NCBI GenBank assembly: GCA_014526335.1 | Contig: JACTAT010000344.1 | Coordinates: 94,101-158,100 of the forward strand | Length of the DNA: 64,000 nt | Direction: 5' to 3' | From: Chrysaora quinquecirrha | Taxonomy: Eukaryota; Cnidaria; Scyphozoa; Semaeostomeae; Pelagiidae | Part shown: piece after piece, positions 23,101 to 33,000 of the stretch | Numbering within the stretch: the stretch's first letter is position 1 | Layout of the letters: the number at the start of each line of letters is the position of its first letter | Program-made: the position numbers and the translations under genes | Notes under the pieces: model-generated | The model's database searches: none | Seen by the model: only the letters and a program-made list of their open reading frames with translations | Told to the model about the DNA's origin: nothing

Positions 23101-24696
23101 ACGAATGATAAAACGAACGAAATTGATAATGCCAAATTTGACTTGATGAATAATCTTATTGGAAAACTGTCGATTGGGTTCAGCAGAGGAAATAACGTAG
23201 TTGCTCAACTATTGGAAAGCCTACTACGGCTAGAACTTGCTCGAATTAAACTCAGCAGCCCTAGTGAAGTAAAGATGCCTTCAGATCATGTTTTTACTGA
23301 GATTTTGGAGGGTACACAAACTACTGAATCGTTTGTTATCGATGGAATCTGTGTTTTAACAAGTACACTTGATATCGAAGAGATAGTGAATCATTTGAGA
23401 GGAAAATTCGTCAAAATTTGCTTGCTTGATTTCGACCAAATGTTGTACTCCTCAGAACTCATAAAAGTACCGTATCAAACAAATAAGCAGGGTGTTGGAG
23501 TCCAGGCTGGTAATCGCAATAATCGCTGTGATATTCTCTCGTCTTTTGGTATATCATGTGTTGTATTCAAAGGCGATAAAGGTGGCTTTGTTGACGAATG
23601 TCATTCTATCGGTATTATCGCCATTCGCGTGTCGTCATATAAACGCCTGCAAGCGCTCTCTAATGCAACTGGAAACACGATTATTGCGTCACTTGATGAC
23701 TTAGACGAAGATGACATTGGTCAAGCTGTTAAATTGTCAATAGTTAAATCCTTCAGTGGCAGCTCGAATGGGACTGAAAGAAATAAGCATACGGCACTGA
23801 TATCATTCGATTTTGGACCATGTGGAATGAATTTCAACACTGTTATATTGTGTGGAACAACTTTTGATATGGCTAGTCTGTTAGAAGAAGCATTCTGGGC
23901 TGCGTTTTGTAAACTGCGGAATGTCCTTAATGATGGAAAATTCATTTATGGATGTGGAGAAGCAGAAAGAAGGTGTGCAGAGAAACTTTGCGTCTCGGGT
24001 GGTAAGTTAAATTTCAGTTGATATTCTATGTATAGCTTTTCGAACTTCTATCAATTTACACGAAAGAGGAATCTGCTAAGAAACAAAATTCTAAAGAGTT
24101 TCAGCCGCAAAATTTTTAAACTTTTTTACGACTCAATAAATATTTAAAAACATTAACATCGAAATACTCCTCTCACCAGCACACTATTCTGCTATGTATA
24201 ACAACGTCCCGAAAAAATCTCCTTTTGACGTACAGCTATGTACAGCTCTAGGAATACTGAAAACCCAACTGCGCATCTTTGCTCAAGCTGCATCTCCACT
24301 TCAGCTCTACAGCTGCCAGAACCTCCAACCTGTGTTAACAAACAAATATTGCTTGCTTGAAGTATTTATGCTACATTATAACTCTGTTCTCCTTTTTCCA
24401 GGTACCAGGGTGAAAGAGGCTCCCTCTTTTCGCCTTTTCTTCCACGCTGGATGAAGACTGAATTAGATCTTTATCGACAAATAGTTTACAATGAAGTTGC
24501 TATTGGATTTGAACGTTACATTGTGCAGCTTGGGATAAACAGTCAGAATCAAACCAATTCACCAGATATTATACTGGATGATCCGTTATCCAAGATCGAT
24601 GCATGGAAACGAGCCATGAGGCTTGTGAAGACAATAACGAAGGTTGACATGGTGATTACTACTGGTGCAGATGATGCAAAGAACTCAGTCTTGTGA
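20135..24696 (+). CDS. BBS12: BBS12-like chaperonin-related protein (6 exons)
   Basis: Exons: 20135-20183, 20297-20333, 21267-21348, 21454-21579, 22777-24005 and 24402-24696, about 605 residues (human BBS12 is about 710). BBS12 is a divergent group II chaperonin-like protein that works with MKKS, BBS10 and CCT subunits to assemble the BBSome for ciliary trafficking. Family features: LRNFIQASKSIAFSAASLLG at the N-terminus, TSCTVKLLQILDVE, GTGCATLVFMVGSWL (the degenerate nucleotide-binding equivalent), GIPLPIIHQLFDDAL, IGKLSIGFSRG, and a C-terminal KIDAWKRAMRLV with VDMVITTGAD as in chaperonins. The last junction is uncertain: the strong donor after 24001 gives a frame mismatch, and only a weak donor after 24005 restores phase. 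ATG 20135 is the only in-frame ATG after the upstream stop, but its context is poor. Confidence 0.72.
20373..20555. mobile_element. 183-bp inverted-repeat element in BBS12 intron 2
   Basis: The ends CAGTCTGCAGAGTGTG (20373-20388) and CACACTCTGCAGACTG (20540-20555) are perfect 16-bp inverted repeats. The inner flanks are partly complementary too (GGCACCATTG on one side, CAATGGTGC on the other), so the whole element can fold back. CAG/CTG ends suggest hAT-type, without a clear duplication. Confidence 0.65.
21750..22275 (+). repeat. tRNA-like SINE copy D, split by a later insertion
   Basis: The left part (21750-21859: CTAATCCAGCTG, GAGTTTGAGCC, GGTCTTGTTAGTC) and the right part (from 22228: GAAATCGTTATTGCTGGC, TTTCACC) together match the order of the SINE family. 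Bases 21860-22220 interrupt it. Copy D is more diverged than copies A-C, so it is older. Confidence 0.62.
21860..22220. mobile_element. 361-bp insertion inside SINE copy D
   Basis: The segment is flanked by GTTAGTC at 21853-21859 and 22221-22227, a 7-bp duplication. Its ends (TAAGGGATG and CATCCCTG) are partly inverted. It contains G-rich and C-rich tracts and no gene. The class is not determined. Confidence 0.6.
24299..24360. repeat. Fragment of SINE-like family 2
   Basis: This fragment in the last intron of BBS12 (TACAGCTGCCAGAACCTCC, GTTAACAAACAAATA) matches 5077-5137 in the protease gene. Confidence 0.5.
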
Positions 24697-24816
24697 ATTT
24701 AGTAAGTGTAACCCTTATAACAGAGCTTTACGATTAGCATACTGTGCATCTTCATTGCAACTGTCCTTATAAATCAGTTAAACGTCTTAGAAATATATAA
24801 ATATGCAAACATAACC

Positions 24817-25116
24817 AACCCGGGTAATGTCTGTGCAGTACAGTGAAGGAAATTCGGCACAGTGGAGGGATATCGTCCGGGTTATCGTCAGTACAGCGGA
24901 AGGGTTATCATCAGTACAGCGGAGCATATTCAATAGGTTTGAAGGATATCATCAGTACAACGGAGGGATATCATCAGTACAGTTCAGTCAGTTACATCTT
25001 ACACTTCCGTACTGATGATATCCCTCCACTGTACTGATGATATCCCTTCAACGTATTGAATATCCTCCACTGTACTGCACACCCATCACTGTGCTGCATA
25101 GACATTACCCGGGGTG
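24817..25116. mobile_element. Palindromic (foldback) element with internal repeats
   Basis: The ends (CCCGGGTAATGTCTGTGCAG near 24819 and its complement near 25090-25112) are inverted repeats with few mismatches. ATAACC flanks both sides (24811-24816 and 25117-25122). Much of the interior is made of repeats of GGATATCATCAGTACAG in one orientation on the left and the other on the right, so the single strand can fold into a long hairpin. It lies 120 bp past the BBS12 stop. Confidence 0.7.
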
Positions 25117-25154
25117 ATAACCAAAATCGCAGACAAAACAGGGTGGAATAGTTG

Positions 25155-25330
25155 AAGGTGCGATGGCACTGTGATCTAATCCAGCTGGCTCGTGGTGTTG
25201 GAAGCTTAGAGAGCTCGGGGTTCGAGCCCCAGCTACGGTAGCGTCACAGCCAGGGTCGACGTTTTGATCAGTAAACCTATTACTGAAATCCTAGCGACTG
25301 GCGCTAAATACACTATTTCTCCTTCACTTA
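25155..25330 (+). repeat. tRNA-like SINE, copy C
   Basis: It contains CTAATCCAGCTGGCTCGTGG, box-B GGTTCGAGCCC (25219-25229), GCGTCACAGCCAGGGTCGA, GCGACTGGCGCTAAA and a tail ending in TTCTCCTTCACTTA. It lies just beyond the palindromic element. Confidence 0.7.
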
Positions 25331-25486
25331 GTCGATGGTCTGAGGATAAAATTAACACCTTTTATTGAATTCTGAGAAAGAAATAGCAATACTCTTTCCC
25401 TGAATACAGTCTAAATAATTTGTAAGTTGATGCCATTCGCTGTATCTAAATAACCTTACACTAAGCCCTAGCCCTAGTCTAAACAA

Positions 25487-25660
25487 CCCCTTATTAAACC
25501 AACCGGGAGGTGTTGACTCTGCAGAACGCTAAGCAAATGCTCTGCAATCTCCGAGTGATCCCAATTAGACCAGCCCGTAATTAAACCTACCAGGGAGGGA
25601 TTTTGCTCTGAAGAACCCTTAGCAGATGCTCTGAAATCGCCGAATGTCAAAGAGTTTGGG
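25487..25660. repeat. Two-copy 87-bp tandem duplication
   Basis: ATTAAACC, the AGAAC/AGAACCC block, GATGCTCTG/AATGCTCTG and CCGAATG/CCGAGTG motifs occur in the same order twice, offset by 87 bp (for example ATTAAACC at 25493 and 25580). The copies differ at many positions, so the duplication is old. Confidence 0.55.
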
Positions 25661-27029
25661 TCTCAATTGTGCTATCTTTTAAGCCACTCCTTTGTAGTTT
25701 TTTTACTCGTGAAAGATCACCACAACCGTTCGTTAGAGGAAACTTAGTAACCGAAACCCGAGAAAATCAGCGAAACCAAAGAAGAAGACAGCAACCACAG
25801 TGCGATATCAACAAATATATAAACACAACTAACTAGCTTGCCGTTTCTTATCACATAAACTTACTTTTAAACTGTGTTTTTACAAATTCACACGTGCATG
25901 TTATTGAAAATAACAAGTGAATACAAATGTAACATATCTGAATACTGCAACAGTTTGTGAAACTAATCTTTAAGATATTCTATACAAATACAATCTTGTA
26001 TACGCAATCAGCGTGCTGATGTTTATCAATATCAATATACTCATTAATGTTTACAGATAAACAGGCATAGCTACCAACAATAGTTGGAGTATTAATAATC
26101 AACATCTAGCTTTTTAGTAGAGACACTGCGTTTAAATTCATCGGCAGCAAATAGCATAGGGGATCTGAAGTCTCCCTATTAGCCCACAACTGCTTCAGGG
26201 ATCAATTCTCTATTAGGGGTGTCAGAATTTTGCAATTCTTAACCCAAAGGACAAATAATAAGAACTTTGGACCTTTCACGAGTCTTACAAGGCTTGAGTC
26301 AGCCTAATGCCCTCAGCCAGACAAGCAATATATTTGCACCGTTAGGCTATGTTGCTTAAGTGGTATAGGTAACATTAATTGAGAATAGTCCTTGTTCAAG
26401 TCAGCTGAAAGTGCTTTTGAGTTTTCAAGCAAACAAAAATTTTGCTTTTTTCTATTTCTCAACAACCAATTTTTCGTTTGGGCCTCTACGAAACAAGGCC
26501 ACTATAAACTGTTGCTCTTTTCATGAGGCCCAAAATAATTCTGGGTTTTCGCATAAGAATGAACACAAAAGTTACTATTATCCAAGCGAAGTAGCTTGAT
26601 TTAAAAAGCATCCCCTTCTAAAGGATCCAAAACTAAACTAGAAGCACCTGAACACACTTCACACTACGCAGATTACTTTAAAAGCTTTACTCTTTTCTAA
26701 ACACACATGAATTTAATACACATCAGCCACTGGGGCTAGATATAGGGAAATGTGTCATTACTACTACTATACGGCAAGGTCATACTTGATGAATTAGGCC
26801 ATATTTTGTTCTAATTTACTAATAAGAAGGGGATGGAAAGCATTCATTACGAGCTTATTTAATAACAAAGTCTGCAATGATAGCTTGACAATGAATATTT
26901 TCCTAATTGCCATGATTATGCTACTGGAGCTCGACAATAAATAAGCGTAGTCTCGTTTCTGCGAAATCTCGTTTTCGCACATGATTAGAATACCGAATGT
27001 GTTTGAAATTGAATAATTTAGAAGTTACG
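25661..27029. other. Intergenic region, no gene seen
   Basis: I find no coding exon or recognised repeat in this stretch between the BBS12 and TTC19 3' ends. Both transcripts converge here, so their 3' UTRs should lie within it. The open frames present are short and lack family motifs. Confidence 0.5.
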
Positions 27030-30000
27030 TTATGATGTATCAACATCCAGTTTAAGCATGCTGCTTTTGATTAGTTCCAAGGCTTCTTCGTCTTCGTTTT
27101 CCTCAGCGAGGCGAAGAGCTTGTCTCAAAGCTTTCTTTGCTCTTGTGAATTCACCTAAAATCAAGTCACAGAAGATTTTGATACTGTCAAACCTACAGAT
27201 CAAATACAAGCATGGATAAAACGTATATAAATGCTATATTTCGGAGATTCACAAAAAATGTACTTAAATGATGCAAAATGGCCTAATTGGCGAAAAAAAC
27301 AAAGTAGAAGGTAACAGCAACGCCTAGATTAGCCCAAGCCAGAGCTATTTCTAATACAAGGAACACCTTTATAAGGAAATGGTGACTGAAAATTGCCATA
27401 AAACTAAGGAACTTTGGAATTATCAGCGATGCTCGAATAAAAACTAAGAATAACTTTTTTCAAAAACAAGACAGTTCATACAACTAAAAAAAAAACCCAG
27501 TAACAACATATTTCCCATCGTACTTTCCTAAAAGACTCAATTTACATTTAAAGTTAGAAAACAAAGCAAGTTCAAATGAATTTACTGTAAAAGTAGGATT
27601 CAAAAATATATCACGACAAGAAACAGTATACGAAACTTTTATTGAGCCTTATTTTGTTGAAAAAAGGAACTCCAAAACCTCAATTCAGACCAAGGTATAA
27701 CAAATGTGTATTTAATCTGTGAAAAAGAGTTTAATACACAGATATAAAGATTTAGCCGCAAGTCTAAGAAAATCCTAGAATGTCGCCATAAATTCATAAA
27801 TGACGATGATGGTGAACAACAACCTTCGAAAATCTCATAAACCTTCAGAGAAACCCTATTCAAGCCGAGATAGCTCTCGACTGGCAGCGTATTGAGTTAT
27901 AACAACTACCCACCTTTATGCATTAGAATAGCACCTAAGTTGTATGTATAAGCAGGTAGATTTTCAGGTGCGGTTGTCTTTGCTATGGTTATTGCTTTAT
28001 GTACAAGTCTTTCGGCTTTGTTATAACGGCCCTTTTCATCATAGACGGTTGCCAAGTCATTTGTTATAACCGACGTCTGTTTGAAATAATAGTACATAAA
28101 AGTAAGCGACTAGGAAATTAATACGAATTACTCATATCTAATAAGCAAGGATTCATCCAGACTTATTACATGAGTCCCACTATTGGCAAACAGCAACTAT
28201 AAGAACAACAACAGCCCTACAGCTGTTTGCTCAGAGTGAGTGCTGTAGTTTGAGCGTCTAGGAATAGCGGTAACTACGACTCATGTAATAAGTCTAGGAT
28301 TCCTCTGACTTGACATGAAAACAATTGGTTCGCCTCGAGAAAATTCATGTCCTAAAACTGCATATTGTTATCTCGTGTTTTTAGCAGTCAAAACGAAACA
28401 TAAGAATTTTATCAATTTCGTTTGTTTATTTATAGCCTGTGTGAAGACTCGACTCCTTCTCCTTAAAAGTGTAGATGCAGGCTGTTTCAACTGGACACAT
28501 TTTGCAAAATTAAACTGAAAGAAACGTTGATAGTTTTGTTCTTAGTCAAGGACAGAAAATAAAATATCTCTCAATAAGTCATTTTTATTTGTACAATACA
28601 GCAGCCTCATCAAGCAAAGTACGACAAATGGATGATGTATCGTAAATCTAGTCAAAGTGTTCTCAAATAAAGGGCTGTACATACAGTGAGTTGGTTGAGT
28701 CTTTGAAACAAACGAACTCAGAGACAGAAACGAAAAATTACTGAATTTGAAGTTGGGACAGCCAAATTCAAAATAATTAACAAGATACCGAATTCTTGAC
28801 TTGTGTTTAAAACAGCATGGGAACCGCATTGAAACTGTGGTCAATGTTGCCAGTACTTCATAGAAGTAATAGTGATTATCTTGAACGTTTATTTTTCGAA
28901 TGATAGTTTCAAACATAATGCTTATAAATTAGTCAATATGCCGTGTCTTCATTATCAAAATTTTTCAAATACTCAAGGTTCTAATTTCATACACATTTAA
29001 ATTGTTGCTGTCACCCAAGAAATGGCTTTTCTAACAATACAAGAACCTTTTAATTTGAAAGACCCTAAATAGGTTAAATTTAAATTTGTTGCCTACCTGC
29101 TCATGGGTTGGACCAAGAACTTGTTTAGCAATTGTTAATGCTCTTGAAAAGGCTCGTTCTGATTCGTCCAATCTTCCAATGGCTTTAAAATGTGTTCCAT
29201 ATTCGGTTAATGTCATACCAAATAAGGCCAGCCTACAAGACACTTCATTTCATGGAATTTCTGTGCTCAAATGAATGAATAGTCAATAATGTTTCTTCTG
29301 TTGACAAAGGATGGTCAGTGAACAGACCAGAAAGACAGTTGAATGATCATTTGCAATGTACGTTTGAATGACTGTCTTTTTTCACATCCTTCTAACAAAT
29401 GTCAGATTTCTTTGTTATACTCTGACAACAATTTTTAAAATATGTTTCCTATACTAGCAGACTTAACAGTGAATTTTTGGATAATGGATTAAACTGAGGG
29501 GTGATTCACAAGATCTAAAACTCTTACAATTTCAGCAAAAATCTCCAATTCTCAAATTCTTTGTCTTAAGATGTTCCCCCTTACTGATATACTCAGAGAT
29601 GCACCACTGAAAAAAGTTACTTACGTATCATCAGGTATCTCCTGCATGTATTGAATTTTCTTGTCTAATGTTTCCATACAAAACTGAAAACCTTCAGTTG
29701 CTAATTCATTGCTAAAAAGGAACAAAATCTATCATAAGACACATTATTACTTAGTATACTTTTCACTTAAGCTGGCTTGCACAAAATTATGCTGCAAAAT
29801 CAAATGCTGACTAACAATTTAGATGACTTGTGGGTTTCTTTAGAATGCTTAAACATACAGAGCCTGAAACAGCTTATCATCATGTAAACTTCTGAAAACA
29901 CAAAATTAATTCAACTTACTTTCCAAGATGACTGTACACCTTGGCTAATTTTAAGGAGGCCTCAACAACTGCATCACTATCCTAAAAAAGCAAGCAAATA

Positions 30001-33000
30001 TCATACATTATATATTATATAATAGGATTGGAGAACAAAATTTTGTTATTCAAAAGGTGAAGGAACAGGTTTTGAGCTATCTTCATACCTTTTCAATGCC
30101 AGAAATCAGCATTCTTTGCAAAGTCTCTTTAAATAATTCCTCTGCCTGAATGACAAATTTTTATTTAGAATCAAAACTGCTTTGAAAGCAATAAAAAATA
30201 CATCCTGAAAGAGTCTAGTTTTTACATGATCTCGTTTTTTCTCTCTTTAATGAAAGCTTTCAGGGCTTAATGTCTTTAAATCTAAACACTTAAACTAAAC
30301 AATTAACAAAACAAAGGGAAGAGAAACCCAAAATATACTGTCTGTCTGAGGGATGTCTGCAATTCTTCGATTAATAAAATCTACAGAGGACATCCAAGGC
30401 TTTTCTGTTTTTGTTGGAGAGAATACAATTTTATGAAACATGCAAAAAGTTTCAAAGAAGGAAAAAATCCAATATTGTTCACTGATTAGGCATGGAGCAC
30501 CCCTCAAAAGAAACAGCTCAGTGGGGAAACGAATAAGAGGAAGACAGAGAAAGAAGTGGCCTGACAACATTGCTGAATGGATCAACAGAAGTCTTGCAAA
30601 AACGCAGGCCCTAGCCCACAATTGCCAAGTTTGTAAACAGCTGGTGCATTGTTCATTAATGCAGGGCCCTTACAACCCTGGAGGGCTACAGGATCCATAA
30701 CAGTAACCCCTCACACATTTACATTTTGAAAAACAGCAGCATATAGACTACATACCTCCTCCCAGTGTTGTATTTCATATGCTAAATTTGCAAGCTAAAA
30801 TAAGAAAAGAAACCAAACTAATTCATGAGCTGACTGAATTTACACAGAAATGATTTTTCAAGAGACTCGAAGCATATAAAGCACTTTTAAAACTTCAAAT
30901 GTGACAGGAAAAGTCCTTAAATACCTGATCAACTATCTCTAGAGTAATTGTTTTGCCATAACTCTCTTCAGGTTCACTTTTGGCTAGTTCCATTGCTTCT
31001 CTATAGAGCCTACTGGCCTCTTCATAATGTTGTTCATTGACAGCACTCTGCAGAAAAATACAGTGACATGATATAAATACTTTTTTGGACATCTTGATAT
31101 ACCACATCCCCCTTAATTTAGATGATGCTCTTGATTCTCATTGAATTTAACACAGTTGTAAAACGAAGACTTGGGATCATCTGAGTATAGTTTTTCAATG
31201 GGGATTGCAAACTCTTTTAAATTAGAGGGTAATTTGTCATTTTGCATCACTGGAAATGGCTTGACGTTACTGTGATACAGTAAGCGGCCAATAAAAAAAC
31301 TATTATTAAATTTTAGTTCATTATTTCAGAATTTCAAACACTCAGTGGTGGAAACTAAGTGGTGGTATGTAGTGGTTGACTGGGTGTGGATAAGGCTTAA
31401 TTGGAAATCTTGTAAATCTTTCCTAGACATCCTTGAAAATCCTAAATGAATATCTAAGAATCCATAGAAAATCTTCCAAATCCTGAATTGCTTCAGAAAT
31501 CTGGTGTCCCCATTTAAAAAATGATTTTTAAAAATGCAATGAGAAGAATCAATGTTACTTCAGTACTGATATTTATTAAAGTAAACTGCATTTTATCTTA
31601 CTCAAACCTATCAACTGAAGGAAATTTAATCAAAACAGAAAATCTTTAAAATAGATGTTTTGTCAAAAGCTTTTGCCTGGCAATTTTTAAAACAAACCAA
31701 CCCAATCAGCTGACCAATATGAATGCTACTAAATGATTCAGAAAAATATTTATAAGAGTCATTGTACCTGTGCTTTTGTAACAGAATCATGTATTTGTCT
31801 TGCTTTTATTCTGAACTGCATTCTCTCGTTTCTTTTTCTTGCATCATAATAAACATAAACTACAAATGCTGCACCTAGAAAGAAATTTATGTTACATAAA
31901 TTTTATGGGACAATTTCAAGTGAAATCCCAAGTGATACTTTTGCCACCAGTATAATACCATCAGAAAAGAAATGTGTGGAGCTTAATGAGTGACCACCAG
32001 AAGACTGACAAAGGAAGATTCCCAGCAACAGATAAACTGTTGAGTGAAACTATAGGAGCTCAACACCTTTGCAGAATCATTAAATTAATTTTAGCAGTTT
32101 TTGTAATATCAATCCCCCTGATAATTTACTTTCTTTTAACCCTATCTGTATTGGGGGGGGCGTTTTTCGCCCCTACCAAACAATCTATTGTAGCATAAAA
32201 ACGGCGGCATTCTTAAGGATAGAACTTACTGACTATTACTAAAATTTAATCCTCTACATGATGACAGAAAGTTTGGTACAATTAAATTAGTCACATGACC
32301 ACAAGATGCCCATATTTGGCAGGCAGTCACAAATAAATTCACATTTCTACTTATAAATCTGCAGTTGGATGGCCAATTAGAACGATACATACACCAATCA
32401 ACTCGTCTAATCAAGGGCTTTCATATGATATATAGTTTGTTTACTTTATTTCTTATTTAATAATTATTATATGTATGATGTCATACATCTTTATGACGTC
32501 ATAAATCTTATAATTTTGGTAAAATTTTTCGAAAAATGCTTCTTGCGCAAAAGGCAAACCCTAAGCAACAAGAATATATACCATTATGGTTATTAACGTG
32601 CCTATTTCATCAGAATAATGAGCGTTGACTTTAAGTGTACCCAACACAAAGTAAAAAATGTTGATTATTTGTAAAAATTTCGTCCTATTTCTTAAAAATT
32701 AGAAAATATTGGCTAGAATATCATTTCTTCTTCAAATTTAAACAATTTTCACTGCTTTAGAACGATATTTCTCTATAAAAACAGCTCTTTTTACGGAAAA
32801 GCTACTTTTCCATGAAAAATCACCAAAAATGCGTTGCCTAGCAACATGTCACGTGACTAATTAAATTTCAAAGCTATATTTAGAATGCCCCTTACCAGGA
32901 GATACTTTGTACCAAGTTTGGTTATCCTGTCATGTATAGTTTCTAAGATAACTAGAAGTAACGCCCCAGTACAAAGTCAATCCAAAATACCCCAGTACAG

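Noticed and set aside
25970..26300. Possible further interspersed repeat
   Set aside because: It looks repeat-like but has no second copy in this window and no terminal structure.
28542..28916. 124-codon minus-strand open frame in a TTC19 intron
   Set aside because: It lies between well-phased TTC19 exons, is not needed for phase and has no recognised motif.
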